DNA of 64,000 bases from CAZCAQ01 sp964540135 (GCA_964540135.1 CAZILK010000001.1:62001-126000); one strand, 5' to 3'; positions 34,558 through 43,460 are shown, counted from the first letter of the stretch. Made by a program: numbers and translations. The notes: generated by a model from the letters alone, not told the origin.

Positions 34558-35712
34558 ATGAAAAAAACAAGTCCTGCCGACCGACCGTTTTTATTCTTAA
34601 TCGGACTTCTTGTCCTTTTTGGACTCCTTATGGTGTATAACGCAACAGTTGTGTTTGCACAGAAGAACTTTGGTGAAGCTTACAGATTTGTCTTTTTACA
34701 TATAGGTTGGATTGCTGTTGGTAGTCTTGTTTTTCTATTCTTTTACAACCTAAATTATAAGAAATTGTATTATTTATCAGCTCCAGTTTTCTTTATTTCA
34801 CTCCTACCTCTTGCTTTTCTAGCACTAGTTGGTATTTTGCGAAGATTTGGAATGATTTCGTGCGAGTCAATCATATTCGCCCCGTGTGTGAATGGAGTTA
34901 CAAGGTGGTTTTCAATAAATCCCCCGCCTCTTCCTCAGATTCCTGTTCTCGGAACTCTTGGTTTTCAGCCATCGGAGTTCGCTAAGCTTGCGCTGATTGT
35001 TTTTTTAGCAGCTGTATTAAGCTCAAAAGCTAAACAAAAAGCGAGTGCGTTTTCATCATTCATTTTATTTACAGGTGTAACTTCATTCTTAATATTTATG
35101 CAACCAAACTTATCAACAGCAGCCCTTATTTTTGCAATCGGTAGTGTGATATATTTCGCATCCGGTAATTCGTTAAAAAACTTGTTTATTACAGTTCCGG
35201 TTGTACTTCTTCTTGGAGTTGTTTTAATGTTTTCATCAGGGTACAGAAGACAAAGAGTATTAACATATCTTGGTTCTAATTCTCAAAGCTCCTCCAATTA
35301 TCACGTAGAGCAAGTAAATATTGCACTTGGGTCAGGCGGGCTTTTTGGACTAGGTCTTGGGCAGTCAAGACAAAAATTCCAGTTTTTACCAGAAGTTACA
35401 TCAGATTCAATTTTTGCAATAGTTGGTGAAGAGCTTGGCTTTGTTGGGACATCTGCTCTTATCTTAGTGTTCACCTATTTTATCTACCGTGGCTTTTATA
35501 TTGCAAAACGCACTCCTGACGAATTCGGAGAGCTGTTAGTAATTGGGATCGTTTCTTGGATTGGCATTCAGTACTCTATTAATGTTGCAGCTATGACCGG
35601 GCTTATTCCGCTAACAGGGGTCCCTTTACCTCTTGTATCTTATGGAGGTTCATCCACTGTCTTTTTACTTGCGGGTCTTGGAATAGTTTCAAATGTTTCT
35701 CGCTATAAGTGA
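34558..35712 (+). CDS. ftsW: FtsW, septal peptidoglycan polymerase
   Basis: This 384-residue SEDS protein has about ten membrane helices. Family signatures include FQPSEFAKLALIVFLAA (near 136), GYRRQRVLTYL, GSGGLFGLGLGQSRQKFQFLPEVTSDSIFAIVGEELGF and the C-terminal TGVPLPLVSYGGSSTVFLLAGLGI. It polymerises glycan strands with FtsI. Its place between mraY and murG supports ftsW over rodA. An outer loop rich in Pro and Cys (CESIIFAPCVNGVTRWFSINPPPLPQ) between helices is longer than usual. A second SEDS gene is at 43498. Confidence 0.93.
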   Translation: MKKTSPADRPFLFLIGLLVLFGLLMVYNATVVFAQKNFGEAYRFVFLHIGWIAVGSLVFLFFYNLNYKKLYYLSAPVFFISLLPLAFLALVGILRRFGMISCESIIFAPCVNGVTRWFSINPPPLPQIPVLGTLGFQPSEFAKLALIVFLAAVLSSKAKQKASAFSSFILFTGVTSFLIFMQPNLSTAALIFAIGSVIYFASGNSLKNLFITVPVVLLLGVVLMFSSGYRRQRVLTYLGSNSQSSSNYHVEQVNIALGSGGLFGLGLGQSRQKFQFLPEVTSDSIFAIVGEELGFVGTSALILVFTYFIYRGFYIAKRTPDEFGELLVIGIVSWIGIQYSINVAAMTGLIPLTGVPLPLVSYGGSSTVFLLAGLGIVSNVSRYK

Positions 35713-35724
35713 TAAAATCGACAT

Positions 35725-36825
35725 ATGAAAATTGTAATTACAGGAGGGCATCATACTTCAGCGCTTCCGGTTATTGAGCTTTTGCAAAAACAAAACAATA
35801 TTAAGCTTTATTGGTATGGTCATAAACACTCCTTGAGAGGTGATACCAATTTGACTCTTGAGTATATTGAAATAACAAGTCTTGGTATTCCTTTTTATGA
35901 GCTACATGCCGGGAAGTTTTTTAAAACATATAATTTAAAAAGACTTGCAAAAATCCCTCTTGGTTTTTTTCAAGCACTCTTCCTGCTTGTAAAACATAAG
36001 CCTGACTTAATTGTATCGTTTGGTGGGTATTTAGCAGTTCCTGTTGTTTTAGCTGGCTACTTACTTAGGATTCCAAGTATTACACATGAGCAAACAGTCG
36101 TACTTGGTTGGGCCAATAAAGTTATTTCTAGGTTCGCGCAAAAGGTTTTAATAACTTGGCCCTCGTCTGCAAAGTTTTTTCCAAAAGAAAAAGTTGTGTT
36201 AACAGGCATCCCTGTTAGAAAAGAAGTCTTCAATGCTATAAGTAATTCTTTTAAAGCCGAAAATGATTTGCCAACAATTTATATAACCGGTGGTAAAACA
36301 GGAGCTCACAAAATAAATGAATCTATTATGGCGTGTATGGAAAAGCTCTTAACTATTGCCAATGTTATTCATCAGAGCGGGGACTATTCAGTAACTCAAG
36401 ACCACCTAAGATTAAAAGATAAATACGATACTCTAAAAGATAAAGTCGCTGGAAAGTATTTTCTTCGAAAGTTTGTTTTAAATAATGAAATAGGCGAGGC
36501 ATTCTTAATGGCAGATCTTGTTGTTGCGAGATCAGGTGCTCACATTGTATCTGAGCTTATTGCGCTAAAAAAACCTTCACTCCTTATTCCAATACCTTGG
36601 GTGTCTCATAATGAACAATATAAAAATGCACTAGTGTTAAAAGACGCAGGTCTGTCACTTATACTTGAGGAACACGCACTCACAAGTGAAACACTTTTTG
36701 ACAATATCTCATATATGCTTTCTGAGTTACCAAACTTCAGAAATGCAAGTTTAGAAAATTTTGTACTACAAGATTCCGCACAATTGATTGTCAATGAAAT
36801 CCTCAACTATAAAACAGCATCCTAG
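35725..36825 (+). CDS. murG: MurG, lipid II synthase
   Basis: This 366-residue glycosyltransferase adds GlcNAc to lipid I at the inner membrane face. ITGGHHTSALPVIELL replaces the usual GGTGGHIxPAL loop at the N terminus. PDLIVSFGGYLAVPVVLAGYLLRIPSITHEQ (near 93-123), TGIPVRKEV, YITGGKTGAHKINESI, ADLVVARSGAHIVSELIALKKPSLLIPIPW are family features. The N-terminal glycine loop is weaker than normal. The ftsQ gene overlaps its 3' end by 32 nt. Confidence 0.92.
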   Translation: MKIVITGGHHTSALPVIELLQKQNNIKLYWYGHKHSLRGDTNLTLEYIEITSLGIPFYELHAGKFFKTYNLKRLAKIPLGFFQALFLLVKHKPDLIVSFGGYLAVPVVLAGYLLRIPSITHEQTVVLGWANKVISRFAQKVLITWPSSAKFFPKEKVVLTGIPVRKEVFNAISNSFKAENDLPTIYITGGKTGAHKINESIMACMEKLLTIANVIHQSGDYSVTQDHLRLKDKYDTLKDKVAGKYFLRKFVLNNEIGEAFLMADLVVARSGAHIVSELIALKKPSLLIPIPWVSHNEQYKNALVLKDAGLSLILEEHALTSETLFDNISYMLSELPNFRNASLENFVLQDSAQLIVNEILNYKTAS

Positions 36826-37561
36826 AGCTCGTATAAGCAAACTTAAAAGAACTCATGGCAGAAAGATTAAACTATTTTTAGTATTTTCCTTTGTTTGTAT
36901 TAGTCTTGGGGCACTATATGGTTTTTTTCAAAACACAGATTTATTTGTTATAAAAAGATTACAAGTTGAAGGAGCTAAAACATATGTAAATAAAGCTGAT
37001 GTGTTAACTTTAGTTTCAGCAAACACTCTTGGTAAAAATATCCTTAGTTTAAATGCACAAGTTTTAGAAAATAATATTAAAGCTACTTTTTTAGGAGTTA
37101 AAACCGCTCAAGTTACTAAATCTATAACCGGGGATGTGCTAGTTAAAATTACTGAGAGAGAACCCGTTGCACTTATCTCAAACAAAAGAGACACTTATGG
37201 AGTTGATATTGATGGGTACGTACTTGGGATCCTTGATCCCAAAAAAACTAATTTACCAAAGATCACTTATGAAGACGATATTCGAGTTGGGCAGTTTATT
37301 GATAGCAAGCTTGTGCCAACCTATATGGATATTATTAAACATCTAGATAGTGAGAAAATTAAAGTATCTAGTATAAGTGTTACAGCTTTTGATGTTAGAA
37401 TGTTTGTGGGACAGGGGACAGAAGTATTAATCGGACGCGAGAACTATGATAATGGGTTTGTTGTAGAGTTAAAAGAAGTTTTAAATTATCTAAAAACCAA
37501 AGGAAAAACTGCTAGAAGAATAGATTTGAGATATGATAAAGTTATACTATCGTTAAACTAA
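36794..37561 (+). CDS. ftsQ: FtsQ/DivIB-type division protein
   Basis: This protein of 255 residues has a basic N terminus, one membrane helix (about 27-46, IKLFLVFSFVCISLGALYGFF) and a POTRA domain (LFVIKRLQVEGAKTYVNKADVLTLV), then the FtsQ beta domain (VLVKITEREPVALISNKRDTYGVDIDGYVL). It joins FtsL/FtsB at the septum. ATG 36794 is preferred; a TTG two codons upstream (36788) is possible. It overlaps murG by 32 nt and ends 1 nt before ftsA. Confidence 0.9.
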   Translation: MKSSTIKQHPRARISKLKRTHGRKIKLFLVFSFVCISLGALYGFFQNTDLFVIKRLQVEGAKTYVNKADVLTLVSANTLGKNILSLNAQVLENNIKATFLGVKTAQVTKSITGDVLVKITEREPVALISNKRDTYGVDIDGYVLGILDPKKTNLPKITYEDDIRVGQFIDSKLVPTYMDIIKHLDSEKIKVSSISVTAFDVRMFVGQGTEVLIGRENYDNGFVVELKEVLNYLKTKGKTARRIDLRYDKVILSLN

Positions 37562-37562
37562 T

Positions 37563-38819
37563 ATGGCAAAAGACAAGTATATTACAGGAATAGATGTAGG
37601 TTCAGATAAAATCTCGACAATTATAGCTTCAGTTACAGACGAAAAAGTGTCTGTTATTGGAGTATCTGGAGCCGTACCTTCAAAAGGTGTTGGTAAAGGC
37701 GTTATTACAGATATAGATGAAGCTGTTGAGTCAATTTCTCATAGTCTTGAAAGAGCTGAAAGAATGGCTGGAGTGTCAGTTTCCTCAGCTTTCATTGTTG
37801 TTAACGGAAGTCATATAGAAACTCTCAACTCACATGGCGTTGTTGCAGTATCACATCAAGGTAATGAAATTATGCCTGAAGATGTTATGCGAGTAACTGA
37901 TGCAGCCCAGGCGGTAAGTCTGCCATCAAGTAGAGAGATTATTCATGTTATTCCAAGAGGTTTTGTAGTTGATGGACAAGACGGTATAAAAGATCCTGTT
38001 GGAATGTCGGGCATTAGGCTTGAGGTTGAAACAAACATTGTGCACGGCTCATCAATGGTTCTTCGCAATCTTGTTAAATGTGTGTCTCAAGTTGGTGTTT
38101 CGGTTGAGGACTTAATCTTCTCAGGGATTGCATCGGCTGAGGCAGTACTAACTGATACTGAAAAGGAGCTTGGGACCCTTTTAATAGATATAGGAGGCGG
38201 TACAACATCGGTGACCGCGTTTTTAGAAGGAAGTCCGGCTTATTCACGCGTATTCCCAATTGGCGGTAAACATATTACAAACGATTTGGCTATTGGTATG
38301 CGGGCTAGACTTGAAGCTGCTGAAAAAATAAAACTAAGACTTAGTGAAGAAAAAAGCTCACTATCTACTTTAAATCCTGGAACTAGCAATGAGGAGATAA
38401 ACATTGCAGAGTTTGGACTTGATTCAGAAACATTCCCAAAAAAGTATTTATATAAAATAATTGATGCAAGGCTTGATGAAATTTTTAGATTTGTTGCTCT
38501 TGATCTATCAAAAGCAGGACTTTCAGATAAATTGCCTGCTGGTGCTGTTATAACAGGTGGAGGAGCTCAAACTTTTGGTGTAGAACGCGTTGCTAAGGTT
38601 GCTCTTCGAATGCCTGTACGAATTGGAAGACCAAAAGGGTTAACTGGTTTGATTGATGAGATAGAGGGTACGCCTTTTTCAGCAACTGTTGGTGCGATTT
38701 TGTATGGTGTAAATATGTCCAAAACAAAAAACGTATTGTCTTTTGATAAATCTCGAGGTAATATCAATAACATAATTTCAAGTTTCTTTGGACGCTTAAA
38801 ATCTTTTCTGCCCTATTAA
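37563..38819 (+). CDS. ftsA: Cell division protein FtsA
   Basis: This 418-residue actin-like ATPase ties FtsZ to the membrane. ITGIDVGSDKISTIIASV is the phosphate-1 motif, SHSLERAERMAGVSVSSAFIVVNGSHI the SHS2 domain (1C), TLLIDIGGGTTSVTAFLEG the phosphate-2 motif and GAVITGGGAQTFGVERVA the adenosine motif. The C-terminal NNIISSFFGRLKSFLPY is an amphipathic membrane-targeting helix. All parts of the family are present. ftsZ follows after 16 nt. Confidence 0.96.
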   Translation: MAKDKYITGIDVGSDKISTIIASVTDEKVSVIGVSGAVPSKGVGKGVITDIDEAVESISHSLERAERMAGVSVSSAFIVVNGSHIETLNSHGVVAVSHQGNEIMPEDVMRVTDAAQAVSLPSSREIIHVIPRGFVVDGQDGIKDPVGMSGIRLEVETNIVHGSSMVLRNLVKCVSQVGVSVEDLIFSGIASAEAVLTDTEKELGTLLIDIGGGTTSVTAFLEGSPAYSRVFPIGGKHITNDLAIGMRARLEAAEKIKLRLSEEKSSLSTLNPGTSNEEINIAEFGLDSETFPKKYLYKIIDARLDEIFRFVALDLSKAGLSDKLPAGAVITGGGAQTFGVERVAKVALRMPVRIGRPKGLTGLIDEIEGTPFSATVGAILYGVNMSKTKNVLSFDKSRGNINNIISSFFGRLKSFLPY

Positions 38820-38835
38820 GCTCAAATAAAAAATA

Positions 38836-39966
38836 ATGATGTTTGTGAAACCCGAAATAGAAAAGTTCGCTAAAATTCGTGTAGTCGGAATTGGTGGGGC
38901 AGGATGTAATCTCCTAAACACCATGATAGACGGTCAACAAATTTCCGGTGTTGAATTTATTGCTGTTAACACAGACGCTCAGGATTTATCAGTGAGCAAA
39001 GCTGTTGTTAAAATTCCAATTGGGCAAAATATAACAAAAGGTCTTGGTGCTGGAGCTGACCCTGAAGTGGGCAGGAAGGCAGCTGAGGAATCAATTGAAC
39101 AAATTAAAGCCAATCTTGAAGGTTCTCACATGGTATTTATTGCAGCAGGTATGGGTGGCGGTACTGGCACAGGGGCATCTGCCGTTGTTGCTAATATTGC
39201 AAAACAACTTGGCGCATTAACAATCGGTGCTGTTACTAAGCCATTTGCATTTGAAGGAACTCAAAGAATGGAAAACGCTGAACGCGGAATTGAACTTTTA
39301 AAAACTGAAGTTGATGCTCTAATTACAATTCCAAATCAAAAGCTGTTAGAAATAGCTGATGACAAACTCTCGATTTTAGATGCATTTAAAATGTCTGACA
39401 GTGTTTTAACTCAAGGTGTTCAAGGCATCTCGGATTTGATAGTTGTTCCGGGACTTATTAATGTTGACTTTGCAGATGTTGAAAGCGTTATGAAAGACGC
39501 AGGTTCAGCTTTGATGGGTATTGGTATTGGAACAGGACCTGATAGAGCATTGAATGCTGCAAGAGACGCCATCTCGTCTCCTCTTCTTGATGTTTCTATA
39601 ACAGGTGCAACCGGAATTCTCTTTAATATCATCGGTGGTATGGATATAACCATGAAAGAAGTCGATGCTGCTGCCAATATTATAAGAGAAAATGCAAGTC
39701 CTGATGCAAATATAATTTTTGGTGTGACAATTGATCAGAGTTTAACCGATCAAATAAAGATTACAGTTATTGCAACGGGTTTTGATAACGAATTCTCACG
39801 CATGGGTGCTTATAAAAAACCAGAACCTCAGGTAAAAAAAGATATAACTCCACAACAACCACAAACCCCAACATTTGAAGCTGAAGAAAGTGGTTCAAAT
39901 CAAGTACAAAAAGATACTGATGACTATGGAACTTACGATATTCCAGCATTTTTGCGTGGAAAATAA
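38836..39966 (+). CDS. ftsZ: Cell division protein FtsZ
   Basis: This 376-residue tubulin homologue forms the Z ring. VVGIGGAGCNLLNTMID and the GTP-binding signature GMGGGTGTGASAVVANIAK (near 98-116) are clear, as is the T7 loop NVDFADVESVMKDAGSALMGIG. A Gln/Pro-rich linker leads to the C-terminal peptide YDIPAFLRGK, which binds FtsA. It closes the operon secG to ftsZ. The gene may start at ATG 38836 or at the next codon, also ATG. Confidence 0.97.
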   Translation: MMFVKPEIEKFAKIRVVGIGGAGCNLLNTMIDGQQISGVEFIAVNTDAQDLSVSKAVVKIPIGQNITKGLGAGADPEVGRKAAEESIEQIKANLEGSHMVFIAAGMGGGTGTGASAVVANIAKQLGALTIGAVTKPFAFEGTQRMENAERGIELLKTEVDALITIPNQKLLEIADDKLSILDAFKMSDSVLTQGVQGISDLIVVPGLINVDFADVESVMKDAGSALMGIGIGTGPDRALNAARDAISSPLLDVSITGATGILFNIIGGMDITMKEVDAAANIIRENASPDANIIFGVTIDQSLTDQIKITVIATGFDNEFSRMGAYKKPEPQVKKDITPQQPQTPTFEAEESGSNQVQKDTDDYGTYDIPAFLRGK

Positions 39967-40129
39967 TTCTTTAAATTCTCAAGAGTAGAGTTAGTACTCA
40001 GTTAAAAAAGTTAACCTCAAATTTTCCCTCGTAGTAAAATAACAAACACCTGTTAAGCAAAACTGTTTATTGTTTGCTAATAAGAACTGTGTTATTTATG
40101 AAGATACCACAGTAATAATTTGAAGGTTC
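39967..40129 (+). promoter_or_regulatory. Upstream region of nrdJ with promoter-like boxes
   Basis: A hairpin GAGTA-gagttag-TACTC follows ftsZ (about 39983-40001). TTGTTT (40070-40075), 17 bp and TATTTA (40093-40098) are a fair promoter. Downstream, TTCTTGA (40127-40133) can pair with TCAAGAA (40169-40175), enclosing a CTGC/GCAG stem. This could be a structured leader if translation starts at ATG 40193. I could not match it to a known cobalamin riboswitch. Confidence 0.35.
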
Positions 40130-42655
40130 TTGATTCTGCATTTTCGCTTGGCAGTGGATGATGCTGGCTCAAGAAAAACTACTAGTCTGCCTATGAACTG
40201 GCTTAATAAAACAGGCTCTCCTGTGCCTAGAAATCAGAAGGTTTCCACAAAAAAGGAAGGTGTATTAGAAAAAAACAAAGAAATCACCTTTTCTGAGAAC
40301 GCTCAAAAAATTTTAGAAAAAAGATATTTACGTCGCGGCACTGATGGCAAGCCTGCAGAAACAATTGACGGGATGTTTGAAAGAATTGCTCGTGTTGTTG
40401 CGGAGCCCGATATGGCGTATAGAGATGTTAAAACAACAGAAATTGAATTTTATAATCTCTTAAGTACAAAAAAGTTTTTCCCAAATTCCCCAACTTTTAC
40501 CGGAGCAGGCACTCCTCTTGGTCAACTAGCTGCATGTTTTGTTTTACCAATCGCTGATGATATGGGAAAACAAGAAGATGGTATTTTCTCAACACTCAGA
40601 GTTGCTGCACTAATTCAGCAAACTGGTGGTGGTAATGGGTTTTCTTTTTCAAGGCTTAGACAAAGAGGGGCAGTTGTTAATGCAAGTTCTGGATCAGCAA
40701 CAGGACCACTTGGGTTTTTGAGTGTTTATGACGCAGCTTTTAATGAAATCGCACAAGGCGGTGTTAGAAGAGGTGCAAACATGGGAGTTTTGAGTGTTAA
40801 CCATCCTGATATTCGTGAATTCATTACTTGTAAAGGAGACGAGGGTAAGATTTCAAACTTTAATATTTCAGTTGCAATTACTGATGATTTTATGACCGCG
40901 GTTAAAAATGATGGTATGTACAATCTCATCGCTCCTCACACTGGACAGGTAGTTGAGACAGTTAAAGCACGCGAAATATTTGATCTTATTATTAAATACG
41001 CTCACAAAAACGGCGAACCAGGAGTGTTATTTATAGACACTGCAAATAAACAAAACCCAGTACCACATCTTTACACACTGGAAGCTACAAATCCTTGTGG
41101 AGAACAATGGCTTGGGCCTTATGAGAATTGTTGTTTGGGATCAATTAACCTTGCCGAGCATGTAACTGAAGATGGCTATATTGATTGGGAGACATTTGAA
41201 GAGAGTATTGTGCTAAGCACTAGATTTTTAGATAACGTTGTAACAGCAAATAAATATGTACCATCTGTTCCTCAACTTAAAGAGGCTGCAGAAAATGCAA
41301 GAAGGATAGGTCTTGGGTTCATGGGACTTGCTGACATGATGTATCTTATCGGTGTTAGATATGGAAGTCCAGAAGGTCAAGAACTCTCAGCTCAACTCAC
41401 TGAATTTATGAGGTACCACTCAATGAAAACTTCCATTGAGCTTGCTAAAGAAAGAGGTCCGTTTAGAAAGATTGAAGGATCTATTTACGATTCTAAAGAT
41501 TTGAAATGGGCACCTCCAAAACCGCTAAAACCCTACACTAGAGATTTTGGTAGGCCAGAGGTGAATTGGAATCTTATCACTGAGGGTATCAAAGAACATG
41601 GTATTAGAAATGCAGCACAGGCAACAATTGCACCAACAGGGACAATTTCAACTGTTGCAGGCATAGAAGGTTATGGATGCGAGCCTGTTTTCGCACTTGC
41701 TTACTATAGAAATGTTTTTCAAGCAGCAGGTGATGAAGGAAAGCTTACTTTAACATATGTTAGCCCGACATTTGAACGTGCGCTTGATTCGCTAAACATA
41801 GATGCACAACTTAAAAAAGGCATCATCGAAAAGGTTTTATACACAGGTTCTTGCCAAAATATTGAAGAGCTACCACAACACGTGAGAGATGTGTTTGTTG
41901 TTTCAGCAGATATAACAGCAGAAGAACATGTTAACATGCAAGCCTCTATCCAAGCGTTTGTTGATAATTCAATATCTAAAACTTGTAATTTCCCGGTTGG
42001 AGCTACAACTGAGGATGTTGCGCATGCCTATATTTCAGCTTGGGAGCTTGGCTGTAAAGGTTTGACGGTATATGTAACTGGTAGTCGTGATGTTGTTACA
42101 CTCGAGACTAAAGAAACTAAAGCCGCTAAAGAAGGCAAGCAGGTTGTGGAAGCAACAGTTCCGGTTGAACGTGGCTATAAGCTTGTTGGTAGTACATACA
42201 AGATTATGACTCCTCAAGGTACTGCGTTTGTAACAATAAACAAGGGGGAAGAAAGCGAGCCTGTTGAACTTTTTGTAAATGTTGGTAAAGCAGGTAGCGA
42301 TCTTAGTGCTATGTCAGAGGCACTTGGCAGACTTATTTCTGGCTGGCTTAGAGCTTCAACTGATTCTATGACAACTGTTAAAGAAATTGTTTCTCAACTA
42401 GTTGGGATTGGTGGTTCAAGATCAGTTGGCTTTGGTGCAAATAGAATAAGTTCAGTACCAGATGCTATAGCCAGAACCTTGGCTGATGAATACGGTATCT
42501 CAATTAGACTTAATGGAGCTGATGTAATAAGTAAAGAAACAAAAGAAGTTTCAGTATTTTCGTATGTTAATATGTGTCCAGATTGTGGTAATGCTTCTCT
42601 TGTTCAAGAAGAAGGTTGCTCGAAGTGCTACAATTGCGGATATAGTGTTTGTTAA
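40130..42655 (+). CDS. nrdJ: Adenosylcobalamin-dependent ribonucleotide reductase (class II)
   Basis: This reductase of up to 841 residues makes deoxyribonucleotides without oxygen or iron, using adenosylcobalamin. QQTGGGNGFSFSRLRQRGA, GGVRRGANMGVLSVNHPDI, EATNPCGEQWLGPYENCCLGSINLAE and QATIAPTGTISTVAGIEGYGCEP are class II motifs. The C terminus has the cysteine cluster CPDCGN...CSKCYNCGYSVC, which reactivates the enzyme. The longest frame starts at TTG 40130; ATG 40193 (MNWLNKTGS) is an equally plausible start and would leave a leader RNA. It is followed by a terminator and by a cobalamin adenosyltransferase. Confidence 0.95.
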   Translation: MILHFRLAVDDAGSRKTTSLPMNWLNKTGSPVPRNQKVSTKKEGVLEKNKEITFSENAQKILEKRYLRRGTDGKPAETIDGMFERIARVVAEPDMAYRDVKTTEIEFYNLLSTKKFFPNSPTFTGAGTPLGQLAACFVLPIADDMGKQEDGIFSTLRVAALIQQTGGGNGFSFSRLRQRGAVVNASSGSATGPLGFLSVYDAAFNEIAQGGVRRGANMGVLSVNHPDIREFITCKGDEGKISNFNISVAITDDFMTAVKNDGMYNLIAPHTGQVVETVKAREIFDLIIKYAHKNGEPGVLFIDTANKQNPVPHLYTLEATNPCGEQWLGPYENCCLGSINLAEHVTEDGYIDWETFEESIVLSTRFLDNVVTANKYVPSVPQLKEAAENARRIGLGFMGLADMMYLIGVRYGSPEGQELSAQLTEFMRYHSMKTSIELAKERGPFRKIEGSIYDSKDLKWAPPKPLKPYTRDFGRPEVNWNLITEGIKEHGIRNAAQATIAPTGTISTVAGIEGYGCEPVFALAYYRNVFQAAGDEGKLTLTYVSPTFERALDSLNIDAQLKKGIIEKVLYTGSCQNIEELPQHVRDVFVVSADITAEEHVNMQASIQAFVDNSISKTCNFPVGATTEDVAHAYISAWELGCKGLTVYVTGSRDVVTLETKETKAAKEGKQVVEATVPVERGYKLVGSTYKIMTPQGTAFVTINKGEESEPVELFVNVGKAGSDLSAMSEALGRLISGWLRASTDSMTTVKEIVSQLVGIGGSRSVGFGANRISSVPDAIARTLADEYGISIRLNGADVISKETKEVSVFSYVNMCPDCGNASLVQEEGCSKCYNCGYSVC

Positions 42656-42662
42656 ATCCTTT

Positions 42663-42691
42663 AGGGCTGCCCCCAAAAAGGCAGCCCTTTA
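42663..42691 (+). terminator. Rho-independent terminator after nrdJ
   Basis: AGGGCTGCC (42663-42671) pairs perfectly with GGCAGCCCT (42680-42688) around an 8-nt loop of CCCAAAAA type, followed by TT-A-TT. This is the clearest terminator in the window; most genes have none. Confidence 0.85.
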
Positions 42692-42716
42692 TTAAGGAGA
42701 GGGCTTACACAGCTAA

Positions 42717-43259
42717 ATGAAAATATATACAAAGACCGGTGATAAAGGTTCAACCTCGCTTTTTGGAGGTAAACCAAGCTTAAAGAGCGGCAAGATCATT
42801 GATTTAATCGGTACTCTTGATGAATTTAACTCCGTTTTAGGTGTAGCTGTAGCTTACTCAGGCAATTTTACAAAAAAGATTTTAGTACCTGTTCAAAATG
42901 ACTTATTTGTTCTCGGAGCTCATTTTGCTGGAAATTCCAAACAAAAAGAAAAAGCTGATTTTAAACGTAAAACCGTTGCACTGGAGAAGCAAATAGATAA
43001 AGTAACAAACCAGGTTCCGCCTTTAAGATACTTTATATTACCAGGAGGCTCAGTTCCGGCATCGCACCTTCATTTTGCAAGAACAGTTTGCAGGAGGCTT
43101 GAGAGGCTTCTTGTTGATTTTCTCAATGATACAAATTGGATTGAAAAAGAAGCGGATACCTTAACCTATATAAATAGACTGTCTGATTTACTGTATGTTC
43201 TGGCTCGTAAAGAGAACTTTGACTTGAAGATTGAGGATGTTGATTGGAATCCAGAATAA
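42717..43259 (+). CDS. Cob(I)alamin adenosyltransferase, PduO type
   Basis: This 180-residue enzyme transfers adenosyl from ATP to cob(I)alamin, making the cofactor NrdJ needs. The ATP-binding KIYTKTGDKGSTSLFGG is at the N terminus, followed by IIDLIGTLDEFNSVLGVA, PGGSVPASHLHFARTVCRRLERL (about 109-131) and DLLYVLARKE. The usual RxxER is present as CRRLER. No other B12 genes are in the window, so the pair suggests salvage of outside cobalamin. Confidence 0.93.
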   Translation: MKIYTKTGDKGSTSLFGGKPSLKSGKIIDLIGTLDEFNSVLGVAVAYSGNFTKKILVPVQNDLFVLGAHFAGNSKQKEKADFKRKTVALEKQIDKVTNQVPPLRYFILPGGSVPASHLHFARTVCRRLERLLVDFLNDTNWIEKEADTLTYINRLSDLLYVLARKENFDLKIEDVDWNPE

Positions 43260-43301
43260 TTGAGACTATCCTCAGATCCCCAAGACCTATAGTCGTATGA
43301 T

Positions 43302-43329
43302 TTGACAAATTCTGAGTTACCCCTATAAT
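43302..43329 (+). promoter_or_regulatory. Strong consensus promoter of the 33-codon ORF
   Basis: A perfect TTGACA (43302-43307), 16-bp spacer and perfect TATAAT (43324-43329), followed by exactly 6 nt and an ATG. This is the best promoter match in the window. Confidence 0.8.
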
Positions 43330-43335
43330 TCAACT

Positions 43336-43437
43336 ATGGGAATGATTATTGAAGCAGTAGTAGCTCCTGTTGTTGCAGTTATAGACGCTTGCGTGGCAAG
43401 TGTTGTAGCTATTGTTAAAGCTTTTGAGATTAAATAG
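43336..43437 (+). CDS. 33-residue hydrophobic microprotein
   Basis: From ATG 43336 to TAG 43435 the frame encodes 33 residues: MGMIIEAVVAPVVAVIDA, then CVASVVAIVKAFEIK. It is almost wholly Ala, Val and Ile with one Pro, one Cys, and charged residues at both ends (Glu6, Asp17, Lys28, Glu31, Lys33). It could be a small membrane helix or an amphipathic helix. It has the strongest promoter in the window and obeys the 6-nt leaderless spacing. It lies alone between the adenosyltransferase and the RodA-like gene. No family is recognised; a type I toxin or a membrane-complex subunit is possible. Confidence 0.6.
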   Translation: MGMIIEAVVAPVVAVIDACVASVVAIVKAFEIK

Positions 43438-43460
43438 GACTACTAACCTACAACCTTTGT

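Noticed and set aside
40150..40200. Cobalamin riboswitch in the nrdJ leader
   Set aside because: The GCAGTGG and AGTCTGCC strings only loosely recall parts of the B12 box; the conserved core and order are missing.
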